A DNA stretch of 44,077 nt from WLMZ01 sp037139095 (GCA_037139095.1 JBAXHD010000019.1:1-44077); one strand, 5' to 3'; positions 18,469 through 27,947 are shown, counted from the stretch's first letter. The notes: a model not told the origin generated them from the letters alone. Program-made: numbers and translations.

Positions 18469-19368
18469 CTACGAACCGTACACGGGCGTGGGGTCGGGAG
18501 CCGACTGCAGCAGATCGCTGACCAGCGGTCCGATCTCGGCGGGCTCAAACCTAGCGCCCTTGTCGAACACCGCACCGTGGTGCCAGCCATCGGCAACGCT
18601 GAGTTGGCCGCCAGCGATCTCGAACATGCGACCCGATACGCCGCACATCTCAGAACCGAGCCACACCACAAGGGGGCTGATGTTGGCGGGGTCCATTGCA
18701 TCGAAGCCTTCTTCGGGCTTGCGCATCATGTCGGCAAAGGCTTCCTCGGTCATGCGGCTGCGCGCCGATGGAGCGATGCCGTTCACGAGGATGCCGTAGC
18801 GGCCGAGCTCTTGTGCGGCCACGATGGTGAACCCGGCAATGCCAGCCTTGGCCGCCGAGTAGTTGCCCTGCGACACGCTGCCGAAAAGGCCGGCACCCGA
18901 CGACGTGGTGACCACGCGAGCCTGCACTGGTGAGCCAGCTTTGGCCTGCGCCCGCCAGTAGTCGATGGCGTGGCGAACTGGGCAGAACATGCCGCGCAGG
19001 TGCACCTTCATCACGGCGTCCCACTCGTCGACCGACATGTTCACGATCATGCGGTCGCGCACGATGCCGGCGTTACAGACCACGGTGTCGAGACGACCGT
19101 AGACCTCGATGGTCTGGGCAATGAGATGGCCCGCCTGATCCCAATCGCTGATGTCGTCGCCGTTCACGATGGCGTCTCCACCAAGCGAGCGAATCTCTTC
19201 GACCACTTCTTGCGCTGGCGACAAGCTGCCGCCGCTGCCGTCGAGTTCGGCACCCACGTCGTTGACCACAACCTTGGCGCCCTCGGCTGCAAACGCCATC
19301 GCGTGCGCGCGTCCAAGGCCGCGTCCGGCTCCGGTGATGATGACAACTCGGTTGTCGCAGATACCCAT
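18469..19368 (-). CDS. SDR family oxidoreductase, MFE-2-like (ChsB1-like)
   Basis: 299-residue short-chain dehydrogenase: IITGAGRGLGRAHAMAFAAEG, VCNAGIVRDRM, Ser in TTSSGAG, Tyr/Lys in NYSAAKAG. The length and C-terminal extension match the hydroxyacyl-CoA dehydrogenase domain of MFE-2 and mycobacterial ChsB1, which oxidise beta-hydroxyacyl-CoA. It follows the short acyl-CoA dehydrogenase subunit by 9 bases and precedes TetR by 18. Together with the thiolase it would supply the third step of a beta-oxidation round. Confidence 0.9.
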   Translation of the reverse strand: MGICDNRVVIITGAGRGLGRAHAMAFAAEGAKVVVNDVGAELDGSGGSLSPAQEVVEEIRSLGGDAIVNGDDISDWDQAGHLIAQTIEVYGRLDTVVCNAGIVRDRMIVNMSVDEWDAVMKVHLRGMFCPVRHAIDYWRAQAKAGSPVQARVVTTSSGAGLFGSVSQGNYSAAKAGIAGFTIVAAQELGRYGILVNGIAPSARSRMTEEAFADMMRKPEEGFDAMDPANISPLVVWLGSEMCGVSGRMFEIAGGQLSVADGWHHGAVFDKGARFEPAEIGPLVSDLLQSAPDPTPVYGS

Positions 19369-19377
19369 GATGGCCTC

Positions 19378-20328
19378 CTACAACGCTGCCGAAAATGCGG
19401 CAGCGTGTTCGTCGCTGTTTCCGAAGTGGGTGTCGAGCACACACGCGCGTTTCCAGTAGCGCTGTGCGTCGACCTCCCAAGTAAAGCCCATACCGCCGTG
19501 CACCTGAATGCCGGTCTTGCCGCAGAACAGGGCGCTGTCGCCAGCGAGCATCTTGGCCATACGTGCGGTTTGCATCAGGTCGGTGCTGTCGCCGCGACCA
19601 TCGATGTTTACGGCAGCGGCATACACCGCAGCGCGAGTGACTTCGGCCTTGGTGAGCATGTCGGCAAGCAGATGCTTCACGGCCTGGAACGAACCAATGG
19701 GCCGACCGAACTGCTCGCGCTGCATTGCGTATTGCTTGGCAAGGTCGATGCTTGCCAGACACAGGCCAAGTTGCAGCGCTGCGGTGAGCACCATGCCATC
19801 GCGGTGCCAGATGTGCGCAGCGGCTGCGTCGGCAAGCTGTTCACCCTGCGGTAGGTGGCTGACCGCGGTGATTGGTGTGAGCGCATCGAGCGGCCGTTCG
19901 GCATGCACGCCTATGACGTCGGCGGGATGAACCACGAAGAGGCCCTCAGGGCGCACCACGATGAGATCGTCGAGCGACGCGAGGTGCTCGGCAACAATCA
20001 CGGGTTCGCTGGGCTCAATCAGGCCAACGATGCGTGAGCCGTCGGCGGCCCCTGGCACCAGCGTGGCCGCCAGGTGCGAGGCCACGAGCGGACCCGCCAC
20101 CAGTGACCGGCCGAGCTCTTCGAAGGCAAGCACAGACTCGGTCGTGCCGAAGCCATCGGCGCGCAGGCTAAACACGCCCACGGCACCAAGCTCTTGCCAC
20201 AGCCCACGATCAAGTGCGCCACCTGTTTCTTCGTTGGCGCGCACCACATCGATGGTGCAGCGGCCGGTGAGGAACGAACGGATGCCTTCCTGAAGTGAGC
20301 GTTCGTCGTCGTTGAGTTCGAAGTCCAT
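19378..20328 (-). CDS. Acyl-CoA dehydrogenase, short partner subunit
   Basis: 316 residues, shorter than the usual 380-400. The N-terminal domain is reduced, but the C-terminal helical domain is intact (REQFGRPIGSFQAVKHLLAD, QVHGGMGFTWEVDAQRYWKR). It starts 5 bases after the stop of the larger subunit. Mycobacterial steroid catabolism uses alpha2beta2 acyl-CoA dehydrogenases made of just such a pair, in which one subunit contributes FAD-binding residues and the other the base; that arrangement is inferred here from adjacency and size. Confidence 0.9.
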   Translation of the reverse strand: MDFELNDDERSLQEGIRSFLTGRCTIDVVRANEETGGALDRGLWQELGAVGVFSLRADGFGTTESVLAFEELGRSLVAGPLVASHLAATLVPGAADGSRIVGLIEPSEPVIVAEHLASLDDLIVVRPEGLFVVHPADVIGVHAERPLDALTPITAVSHLPQGEQLADAAAAHIWHRDGMVLTAALQLGLCLASIDLAKQYAMQREQFGRPIGSFQAVKHLLADMLTKAEVTRAAVYAAAVNIDGRGDSTDLMQTARMAKMLAGDSALFCGKTGIQVHGGMGFTWEVDAQRYWKRACVLDTHFGNSDEHAAAFSAAL

Positions 20329-20333
20329 TCGCG

Positions 20334-21521
20334 TCAGCGCTCCTTCGGAAGACCAAGAATGCGCTCGGCCACAATGTTGCGCTGCACCTGAGAGGTACCC
20401 GCAGCAATGCCAAGCGACAGGGCATGAATGCGTCCGTGCACGTGGGCGTGCGTGGGTAGATCGCCAATGTCATCAATGCTGAGCGATGCACGGTCGAGGA
20501 GATGCATTGCCAGGTCGCCAAGTCGAGAACGCAGTTCGGCGTACGCCAGTTTGAACACGTTGCCGCCGGGCCCCACAAGTCCGGTGCGCTGGGCTTGGCT
20601 GATGTTGCGCTTGGTCAGCGCCCACAGCGCATCGAGCTCGGCGCAGATGCGACCAATGTCGCGACGCAGACCGGCGTCGTCCCACGCAGTGACACCGTTA
20701 CGGGTAACCCGCTTTGCGAGTTGGGCGAGATCGCGCGCGAGTTCCATCGACTGCAACATCTCGCTCACAAATGCGGTGCCGCGCTCGAAGCTCAGGGTAA
20801 CCATGGCCACGCGCCAGCCATCGTTTTCGTCGCCGACGCGGTTGGCCACGGGCACACGCACTTCGTCGAAGAACACTTCGCAGAATTCGGTACTGCCCTC
20901 GAGCGTGCGAAGTGGGCGCACGTCCATACCGGGCAAGCCCATCGGCACAATGAGCCACGTGATGCCGCGATGCTTGGGCACGTCGGTGTCGGTACGCACG
21001 AGCATTTCGCAGTAGTCGGCAGTGTGGCCGAAGCTGGTCCAAATCTTTTGTCCGTTGATGACGTAATCGTCGCCATCGCGAATGGCTCGGCAGCTGAGGC
21101 TGGCCAAGTCGCTGCCGGCGCCGGGCTCGCTGAAACCCTGGCACCAGATGTGTTCGCCTTTGAGAATGGCGGGCAGATGAAACGCCTTTTGCTCGGCTGA
21201 GGCCTCGGTGATCAGGGTGGGGCCGGCGTGTAGCAGGCCCACAAAGTTTTGGCCCACGTATGGGGCGCGGGCGCGCTCGGTCTCTTCGAGGAAGATGAGG
21301 TGCTCGGTTGGGGTGGCGCCCAGACCGCCGTATTCACGGGGCCAGTTGATGCCAGCGAAGCCCGCATCGAACAGCATGCGCTGCCACATTGAGTCGTACT
21401 CGCGGCGACCGATCCAGTCGTTGCGATGGGGCTCATTGGGCAGGTGGGGGATGACCGAGCTCAGCCAGTCGCGAAGCTTGAGACGGAACGAGTTTTCGGC
21501 ATCGGTAAATTGCAGATCCAC
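20334..21521 (-). CDS. Acyl-CoA dehydrogenase, large subunit
   Basis: 395 residues. FAD and substrate segments: QGFSEPGAGSDLASL, VINGQKIWTSFGHTADY, and the C-terminal GTSQVQRNIVAERILGLP. The residue before GTSQ, normally the catalytic Glu, is Ala; Glu246 in LSFERGTAF is the likely base, at the position used by the heterotetrameric mycobacterial steroid enzymes. First gene of a four-gene operon (short subunit, SDR, TetR), with operator site D 48 bases upstream. Confidence 0.92.
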   Translation of the reverse strand: MDLQFTDAENSFRLKLRDWLSSVIPHLPNEPHRNDWIGRREYDSMWQRMLFDAGFAGINWPREYGGLGATPTEHLIFLEETERARAPYVGQNFVGLLHAGPTLITEASAEQKAFHLPAILKGEHIWCQGFSEPGAGSDLASLSCRAIRDGDDYVINGQKIWTSFGHTADYCEMLVRTDTDVPKHRGITWLIVPMGLPGMDVRPLRTLEGSTEFCEVFFDEVRVPVANRVGDENDGWRVAMVTLSFERGTAFVSEMLQSMELARDLAQLAKRVTRNGVTAWDDAGLRRDIGRICAELDALWALTKRNISQAQRTGLVGPGGNVFKLAYAELRSRLGDLAMHLLDRASLSIDDIGDLPTHAHVHGRIHALSLGIAAGTSQVQRNIVAERILGLPKER

Positions 21522-21568
21522 GCAAACTTCTCACTTCGATCGGGTCGCCAAGGGCGTGGGCGAGCGTA

Positions 21569-21585
21569 TCTGACGCTGCGTCAGA
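21569..21585. promoter_or_regulatory. Palindromic operator, site D (TetR-type)
   Basis: TCTGACGC-T-GCGTCAGA, a perfect 8-base dyad about T21577. It lies upstream of the acyl-CoA dehydrogenase operon that ends with the TetR gene, so it is the site that would give autoregulation. Confidence 0.8.
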
Positions 21586-21632
21586 AAGCCTTACTGTCGG
21601 GGCTGCGCGGGTGTTTGCGCAGTCGCTGTTTG

Positions 21633-22382
21633 CTAGCAGGCGAGGCCGCCATCGACGGTCATGATCGTGCCGGTCATGAATCGTGCCTGCTGAGAGGCAA
21701 TGAAGGCGAACGCCTCGGCCATTTCGGACGGCTCGGCTTGACCCATTGGCGACATCATCTTCGACATCTCGCGGAAGTCGGCGCCCTCGGGCAGGGTGCT
21801 GAACGAGTTCACAATGTTGGTGTTGGTACCGCCGGGGGCAACTGCGTTGACGCGCACGTTCTTGCCGCGATATTCGAACGCCAGTGCCCGGGTGAGTTGT
21901 ACAACGCCGCCTTTGCTCGAGCAGTACGCGGCGCTCCACGGCAGGCCCATCAAGCCAGCGTTCGAGGCGGTATTCACGATGACGCCGTTGCCGGTTTCGA
22001 GCAGATACGGCAACGCATAGCGGCACATGTAGAACGTGCCGTTGAGGTTGACGCCAACGATGCGATCGAACCAAACAGGGTCTTCTTCGTGGGTCCATGC
22101 GAAGTGGCCGATGCCCGCAATGTTGAGCAAAATGTCGATGCCGCCCATTACTGCTGCAGCGGTGTCGACCACTGACTTCACGGTGGCCGAGTTCGACACG
22201 TCGCATACGTATGCGTGTGCCGTACCGCCGTCGGCAGTGATCGTGGCCGCGGTCTCGTCGGCGCCCTTGAGATCGAGGCATGCCACTGTTGCGCCTTCGG
22301 CAGCAAACAGAAGGGCAGTGGCGCGGCCAATGCCCGAGCCGGTGCCAGTGATGATGACGCGCTTACCTGTGAAACGACTCAT
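21633..22382 (-). CDS. SDR family oxidoreductase
   Basis: Classical 249-residue short-chain dehydrogenase: VIITGTGSGIGRATALLFAAEG, Asp-Leu-Lys after strand 2 (favours NAD), LLNIAGIGHF, YCSSKGGV for Tyr/Lys, and GTIMTVDGGLAC at the end. ATG 22382 overlaps the stop of the upstream ligase by ATGA. It is the last gene of the operon starting at 27785 or 26495. Probably oxidises a secondary alcohol or hydroxyacyl-CoA. Confidence 0.92.
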   Translation of the reverse strand: MSRFTGKRVIITGTGSGIGRATALLFAAEGATVACLDLKGADETAATITADGGTAHAYVCDVSNSATVKSVVDTAAAVMGGIDILLNIAGIGHFAWTHEEDPVWFDRIVGVNLNGTFYMCRYALPYLLETGNGVIVNTASNAGLMGLPWSAAYCSSKGGVVQLTRALAFEYRGKNVRVNAVAPGGTNTNIVNSFSTLPEGADFREMSKMMSPMGQAEPSEMAEAFAFIASQQARFMTGTIMTVDGGLAC

Positions 22383-23929
22383 GCCGTGCCTCCGTAGGTG
22401 GTTCGTAGATCTTTCTTCAACACTTTGCCGCTGGGGTTGCGTGGCAGCGACTCCACGATCTCGAGTTGCTCGGGAACCTTGTGCATCGAGAGTTGTTGTC
22501 CGCGCAGGTAGCTGACCATGTCGGGCAACGTGAGCGTGGAGTCTGGTTTGCACACCACAACCGCGCAGGCGCGCTCGCCGCTGGCGGCATCGGGCAGACC
22601 AATGACAGCAGCATCGGCAACGCTGGGGTGGGCATACAACAGGTCTTCGATTTCTTTGGCCGAGATGTTCTCGCCCTTGCGAATGATGATGTCTTTCAGA
22701 CGGCCGGTGATGCTGACCCAGCCACCTTCGTCGATGATGCCGAGGTCGCCGGTGCGGAACCAACCGTCGGGGTCGAATGCTTCATCGTCGAGTGAGCTAT
22801 CGAGATAGCCCAGGCACACCTGTGGGCCGCGCACCTGCAGCTCGCCTTCTTCGTTGGCGCCGCAAACATGGCCGTCGATGATCGCACGGATTTCAACGTC
22901 GGGGCAGGCTCGGCCGTCGGTGGTGGCTTTCTTCTCGTCGGGGTCATCGACATGCACCATCGTGTTGATCGGCGCTTCGGTGAGCCCCCAGCCACCGATG
23001 AGCGGAGCGCCCATCTCGGCCATCATCTCGGCATGCAGGGTTTTGGGCTTAGGGGCACCGCCACCATTGAAGATGCGCACAGTAGGCATCAGCGTTTCGC
23101 CGGTGGGCAACTGCCGTTGTGCATTCAGGTAAGCCAGCCAGAACACGGTGCCGGCGCCAGCGCACGTGACGCCGTGTTCGCCCAACCAGCGTGGTGTGTC
23201 GCCGGGACTGAAGGTCTCGACCATCAGTAGCTCGACGCCTGTTTGCATTGCGTTGAACAGCCACACCAAGCCGCCCACATGGGTGATGGGGAAGACCACC
23301 GCGGCCTTGTCGTCGGGGCTTACCTGCATGCTCCATTGCATGCCGTTGTTGGCGGCAGACATGCTGCGATCGCTGTGCTTGGCGCCCTTGGGATCGGCCG
23401 TGGTGCCCGACGAATAGAACAACCAACGAAGCTCGCCGAACGCCGCAACGTATGGGGGCAATGTAGATGGGTCGCCTTCGGCAAGCGTGGGGTCGGCGAC
23501 GATGATCTCAACGCCGCGGTCAGCAGTGGCTTCGGTAACCATCGGTACGTAATCGAAGCCGCGGAACGTGCCGGGCACGATCATTACTTTGCAGTTGCTC
23601 TGGCGGGTAATGAACGCCACTTCGCGGGTGCGGTAGATGGGCAGAATCGGGTTCTGGATGGCGCCGAGTCGCGACAACGCCGCAGCGAGCACCAGCGACT
23701 CAAATCGCGACGGAAGAATCCACGACACGTTGGTGCCGATGCCAATGCCATGCGCCGCCAAACCGGCAGCAACACGCTCGCTCCATGCGCGGTATTCGCC
23801 GAACGTAAGAGTTCGGCCCTTCTCGTCGATGGCCATGCGCTTGTTTGGGGTGGCCTCGGCGCGTTCGCAGACGAGCTGCCACAGGGTCTTGCCCGTGGTG
23901 TCAATGAGTCCGTTGGTCAAGGTGTCCAT
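22379..23929 (-). CDS. AMP-dependent acyl-CoA synthetase
   Basis: 516-residue class I adenylate-forming enzyme. Motifs: YSSGTTADPKGAKHS (ATP loop), GGWGLTEAP, WFRTGDLGII, GRLKDIIIRKGENIS and catalytic NPSGKVLKKDLR. It resembles cyclohexanecarboxylate- or aromatic-acid-CoA ligases more than the FadD17-type pair at 9176 and 10838. ATG 23929 lies within the end of the preceding ligase (13-base overlap), so it is coupled. Two adjacent ligases in one operon suggest two acids or two entry points. Confidence 0.9.
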   Translation of the reverse strand: MDTLTNGLIDTTGKTLWQLVCERAEATPNKRMAIDEKGRTLTFGEYRAWSERVAAGLAAHGIGIGTNVSWILPSRFESLVLAAALSRLGAIQNPILPIYRTREVAFITRQSNCKVMIVPGTFRGFDYVPMVTEATADRGVEIIVADPTLAEGDPSTLPPYVAAFGELRWLFYSSGTTADPKGAKHSDRSMSAANNGMQWSMQVSPDDKAAVVFPITHVGGLVWLFNAMQTGVELLMVETFSPGDTPRWLGEHGVTCAGAGTVFWLAYLNAQRQLPTGETLMPTVRIFNGGGAPKPKTLHAEMMAEMGAPLIGGWGLTEAPINTMVHVDDPDEKKATTDGRACPDVEIRAIIDGHVCGANEEGELQVRGPQVCLGYLDSSLDDEAFDPDGWFRTGDLGIIDEGGWVSITGRLKDIIIRKGENISAKEIEDLLYAHPSVADAAVIGLPDAASGERACAVVVCKPDSTLTLPDMVSYLRGQQLSMHKVPEQLEIVESLPRNPSGKVLKKDLRTTYGGTA

Positions 23930-25392
23930 TGTGCGGCCTCCTCTTGGGCGCGTGGTTGCAAAGCGAGCTTGTCGATCTTGCCGATCGAGGTGAGTGGCAA
24001 CTCGTCGAGCACCACCAGACAATCGGGAGCCTTGTAGGCAGCGAGATGCTTCTTCACGAACTTGCGCAGATCGCTGAGGTTGAGTTCGGCAGAACCGCGG
24101 GGCACTGCGAACAGCACGCCAATCTCGCCGAGGCGGCCCTTTACCGGCACGCCCACCACAGCTGCGCCAGCGAGCTTGCGGTACGCGCCGAGACAGTTTT
24201 CGATCTCGATGGGGTACACGTTGTTGCCGCCGCGGATGTACATCTCGGTGTTGCGCCCCACCAAGCGAAGGTTGCCATCGGCGCCCATCCAGCCAAGGTC
24301 GCCAGTGTGCAACCATCCGTCGCTGTCGATGGCTTCGGCGGTGCGTTCGGGGTCGTTCCAGTAGCCGCGCATCATCGCCCGACTGCGCAGGCACACGGTG
24401 CCTATGAAGTCGGGCCCGCGGCCGGTGAGTTCGGTGCCGAGTTCGTCGACCAGCTTCAGATGTACGCCGCCGTTGGGGCGACCAACGGTGTTGCAGATCA
24501 CTTCGTCGGTGTCTTTGAGACGTGTGCCGGTGGCAACGCACGATTCGGTGCTGGCGTAGCGCACAACAACCGGGCAACGCAGCTTGGCTCGCATCTCGGC
24601 CACCAACTCGGGAGGAATGCGTGCGGCGCCAATGCCAGCAATGCGCAGACTCGACACGTCGGTGGTGGCGAAGTCGGGATGATCGAACATCATCCGGTAT
24701 TGCGTGGGCACGCCCTGGCACACCGTGACGCGCTCGCTGCTGATCAGCGCTAGGGCTCCGGCTGCAGTCCACGGTGATGGCACCACGATGGTGGTGATGA
24801 GGTGCATCAGTTCGTCCCAGATGCGGGTCATTGCACCGACGTGAGCAAACGGCAGCGGCGACAGGCGACGATCGCCGGCCTCGCTGAGTGGAGCGGCGCC
24901 GTGCGTCATTGAGCGCAAGCACGCGTGGTCGAACCATGCACCCTTTGGAAAGCCGGTGGTGCCACCAGTCCACACAATGGCCACTGGATCGGTTGCCTCA
25001 AGCGTCACTCGGCGACGCAGCGGATCTCCGCCCGACACGGCGGGTAGGGGACCATCGAACGTGAAGCGAGGCGAGCACTGCGCAGTGATGTGATCGATCT
25101 CGGCGTTGCCGAGTCGTGGGTTGATACCCGTGGCAACGCCACCGGCGCGAACGATTGCTTGATATGCGATTGCGTAGTCGATGCCGCTGGCCAACTTGAT
25201 GCCCACGACATCGCCTTTGGAAATGCCGTGGGTGTCGATCAACCAACCCGCGAGTGCATCGGCCTCGGTGGCCCATTGGGCAAACGTGAGACGTCGGCCT
25301 TCGTGCACATACGCTTCGCGGTCGCCATGCTTGGCAACGACTTCGTCGAACAGATCGACAAGGGTGGCAAAGTCACCGGTAATTGGGTCCAT
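23917..25392 (-). CDS. AMP-dependent acyl-CoA synthetase
   Basis: 491-residue AMP-forming ligase: VWTGGTTGFPKGAWFDHA, VRYASTESC, LHTGDLGWMG, GRNTEMYIRGGNNVYPIEIE and TSIGKIDKLAL with the catalytic Lys. ATG 25392 shares its A with the stop of the alcohol dehydrogenase (TGATG). Sequence differs markedly from the ligase that follows it, so this is not a recent tandem duplication. The substrate could be the acid formed by oxidation of the product of the alcohol dehydrogenase upstream. Confidence 0.9.
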   Translation of the reverse strand: MDPITGDFATLVDLFDEVVAKHGDREAYVHEGRRLTFAQWATEADALAGWLIDTHGISKGDVVGIKLASGIDYAIAYQAIVRAGGVATGINPRLGNAEIDHITAQCSPRFTFDGPLPAVSGGDPLRRRVTLEATDPVAIVWTGGTTGFPKGAWFDHACLRSMTHGAAPLSEAGDRRLSPLPFAHVGAMTRIWDELMHLITTIVVPSPWTAAGALALISSERVTVCQGVPTQYRMMFDHPDFATTDVSSLRIAGIGAARIPPELVAEMRAKLRCPVVVRYASTESCVATGTRLKDTDEVICNTVGRPNGGVHLKLVDELGTELTGRGPDFIGTVCLRSRAMMRGYWNDPERTAEAIDSDGWLHTGDLGWMGADGNLRLVGRNTEMYIRGGNNVYPIEIENCLGAYRKLAGAAVVGVPVKGRLGEIGVLFAVPRGSAELNLSDLRKFVKKHLAAYKAPDCLVVLDELPLTSIGKIDKLALQPRAQEEAAQWTP

Positions 25393-26495
25393 CAGAAGGT
25401 GAGCACGCCTCGCGCGATTGTGCCGCTCTCGAGGCCGTGCACTGCGTCTTGCCACTGCTCTACGGGGAAGGTCTGTGACACGAGTTCGTCGAGCAGAATC
25501 TCGCCGCGGCGGTAGAGCTCGATGATGCGTGGAATGTCTCGGTGGGGCGAGATGGTGCCGTAGCGGCAACCAATGATGCCGCGGTCAACTTGGGTGAGGC
25601 GGCCGTAGAGACCATGGAATTCGGTGGTCTGGCCAGACACCCCGATGACTACGACGGTGCCTTCCCAATCGAGCGACTCAAGTGCGTTGTAGGTGACTGC
25701 TGGGTGAGCCACGCAGTCGAACGCCCAGTTCACGCCGCCGCCGTTGAATGGGCCGCGCGGCATCTCGCTGTTCCATGGCACCAGCGCGCCAATTGCGGCG
25801 ACCACGTCGTCGCGCTTGCCGTCGATGAAGTGGGTTGCGCCGAACTGCTTGGCGAGCGCTTCTTTTTCGGGCACGGTGTCGACAGCGATGATGGTGGATG
25901 CGCCCTGCACCTTGAGTGCCTGAATCACGTTGAGGCCAACGCCACCGACGCCAAACACGGCGGCGCTTTGGCCGCGCTGCACGTTGGCGCGGTTGAACAC
26001 AGCACCCATGCCGGTGACCACGCCGCAGCCAACAAGCGCAGCAGAGGTAAGCGGCACGTCGTTGGGAATCTTCACGCACTGGATGTCGCGCACCACGGTG
26101 CGCTCGGCGAATGCGCTGGTTGCCGCGAAGTTGTAGATGGGCTCGCCATCGAGGGTGAACGGCTGGCTCCAGTTGGCCAAGGTCTGACGGCAACCAGTGG
26201 GGCGGCCACTGGCGCACGGTGCGCAGAACCCGCAAGCGGCAAGGGTGGCGATAATCACGTGGTCGCCTGGCTTCACGTGAGTGACAGCGTCGCCCACTTG
26301 AGCCACGACACCTGCGCCCTCGTGTCCGCACACACCGGGTGAAGGCACCGGATACAGGCCGCTCATGTACGACAGGTCGCTATGGCACAGCCCGGCCGCA
26401 CCAATTTCGACAACGACGTCGCGTGGCCCGGGGGCCCGCAGCGTGAGGCCGTCGACAAACTCGGTCGTGGTGCCGTTAAAGACAATGCCGCGCAT
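25392..26495 (-). CDS. Zinc-dependent alcohol dehydrogenase
   Basis: 367-residue medium-chain dehydrogenase. Catalytic zinc ligands Cys37 and His58-Glu59 (GLCHSD, CGHEGAG) and the structural zinc set Cys88, 91, 94 and 102 are complete; the nucleotide fold shows VFGVGGVGLNVIQ. It belongs to the class III/Rxyl_3153-like group common in actinobacteria. ATG 26495 is chosen with GGGGG six to seven bases upstream; the longer frame to 26507 needs a TTG. It follows the amidohydrolase by 81 bases and could oxidise a primary alcohol to an aldehyde. Confidence 0.92.
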   Translation of the reverse strand: MRGIVFNGTTTEFVDGLTLRAPGPRDVVVEIGAAGLCHSDLSYMSGLYPVPSPGVCGHEGAGVVAQVGDAVTHVKPGDHVIIATLAACGFCAPCASGRPTGCRQTLANWSQPFTLDGEPIYNFAATSAFAERTVVRDIQCVKIPNDVPLTSAALVGCGVVTGMGAVFNRANVQRGQSAAVFGVGGVGLNVIQALKVQGASTIIAVDTVPEKEALAKQFGATHFIDGKRDDVVAAIGALVPWNSEMPRGPFNGGGVNWAFDCVAHPAVTYNALESLDWEGTVVVIGVSGQTTEFHGLYGRLTQVDRGIIGCRYGTISPHRDIPRIIELYRRGEILLDELVSQTFPVEQWQDAVHGLESGTIARGVLTF

Positions 26496-26576
26496 AAGAA
26501 CCCCCAAGAATCAGCGGTGAGACCGCAACGATAGTCGTACCCATTTCGGCGGCCGCATGCGGACCGGCCGAGTGCA

Positions 26577-27785
26577 TTACTTCAGATGATCGATGTGCAA
26601 CATCTTGATGGCGTTGCCGCGCACCAATTTGTAGACCACTTCATCGGAGAGATGAGCCATCTGCTCGGTTGCAATCTTGGCGGTGTTCGGCCACGTGCTG
26701 TCGCTGTGCGGGTAGTCGCTCTCGTAGGTCACGTTGTCGACGCCGATGGCATCGAGGTTCTGCAGGCCGTGTGGGTCGTCGAAGAAGCAGCCATAGACAT
26801 GGCGCTTGAAGAGTTCGCTCGGTGGCTCAAGCACCTTGTCGGCGATGCCGCCCCAGCCGCGGTTCTCTTGCCACACTGTGTCAGCGCGCTCGAGGATGTA
26901 GGGGATCCATCCGATCTGGCCTTCGCTGTAGGCGATGGTGAGATCGGTGAACTGTGTGAACAGACCACTCATCAGCCAGTCGACCATGCTGAAACAGCAG
27001 TTTGCGAACGTAAGCGTTGAGCCAACTGCAGCCGGCGCGTCGGGCGAAGTAGACGGCATCTTTGAGCCGCTACCGATGTGCATGTTGATGGTGGTTTGCG
27101 TTTCGTTGCACGCATCGAAGAACGGCAGCCAGTAGCCATCGGCGTCGTGAATGCTGGGCAGGCCGAGGTTGGCCGGAATCTCGCTGAAGCACACAGCGTG
27201 CACACCGCGTGCAGCGTTGCGGCGAACTTCGCGCGCTGCCGCGACGGGGTCCCACAAAGGAATCAATGTGAGGGGCAGCAAACGTCCGCCCGAGAGCCCG
27301 CACCATTCTTCGACCATCCAGTCGTTGTATGCCTGAACGCACAGCAACGCGAGGTCTTTGTCGGCGGCCTCGGTAAAGGTCTGGCCGCAAAAGCGCGGGA
27401 AGGTGGGGAAGCACAACGATGCTTCGATGCCGTTGACATCCATGTCGGCAAGGCGGTCGGGGAGCAAGTACGAACCCTGACGCATCTCGTCGTAGGTAAT
27501 GCCCTTGAGCGTGACTTCGTCGCGTGAGAAACCAACGGCGGTGTCGAGACGGGTGAGCGGCCGACGAAGATCTTCGTAGAGCCACCAGTCGACGAGCTCG
27601 CCCGGGTCGTTCTTCTCACCGGGGATGGCGGTGAACTTGCCGCCAATGAAGGTCATTTCTTTGACGGGACGACGTTCGATTCTGGGACCGATGTCTCGGT
27701 ACTTCGAAGGCAGACGGTCGGACCACACTGTGGCTGGCTCGATGACGTGGTCATCGACCGAGATGATCTTGGGCAACTCGCGCAT
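26577..27785 (-). CDS. Amidohydrolase (amidohydro_2 TIM barrel), paralogue 3
   Basis: 402 residues, near twin of the protein at 14546-15754: KIISVDDHVIEP, NMHIGSGSKMP, AYSEGQIGWIPYILERAD, ESDYPHSDSTWPN. ATG 27785 is preferred over a TTG at 27833 because the extra residues have no counterpart in the paralogue and would span the operator at 27808-27824. Head of a probable five-gene operon (alcohol dehydrogenase, two ligases, SDR). Confidence 0.9.
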   Translation of the reverse strand: MRELPKIISVDDHVIEPATVWSDRLPSKYRDIGPRIERRPVKEMTFIGGKFTAIPGEKNDPGELVDWWLYEDLRRPLTRLDTAVGFSRDEVTLKGITYDEMRQGSYLLPDRLADMDVNGIEASLCFPTFPRFCGQTFTEAADKDLALLCVQAYNDWMVEEWCGLSGGRLLPLTLIPLWDPVAAAREVRRNAARGVHAVCFSEIPANLGLPSIHDADGYWLPFFDACNETQTTINMHIGSGSKMPSTSPDAPAAVGSTLTFANCCFSMVDWLMSGLFTQFTDLTIAYSEGQIGWIPYILERADTVWQENRGWGGIADKVLEPPSELFKRHVYGCFFDDPHGLQNLDAIGVDNVTYESDYPHSDSTWPNTAKIATEQMAHLSDEVVYKLVRGNAIKMLHIDHLK

Positions 27786-27807
27786 GCTCGGCACTGTAGC
27801 ATCGGTT

Positions 27808-27824
27808 TCTGACGGTCTGTCAGA
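27808..27824. promoter_or_regulatory. Palindromic operator, site E (TetR-type)
   Basis: TCTGACGG-T-CTGTCAGA, seven of eight arm bases symmetrical. It ends the 5' region of the amidohydrolase at 27785, 22 bases from the ATG. The divergent SDR at 27948 is 123 bases away and may or may not be affected. Confidence 0.75.
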
Positions 27825-27947
27825 TTCGAGCAAACAGTGGCTCGGATGGTGTTTCTTGGGGGTTTGTTGATGGGCGTGCCGACGAATTTCGAGAACCGGG
27901 CAGCGCCGCTGATGCGCGCCGATTCACGGCTGCGATAAGACGTATCC

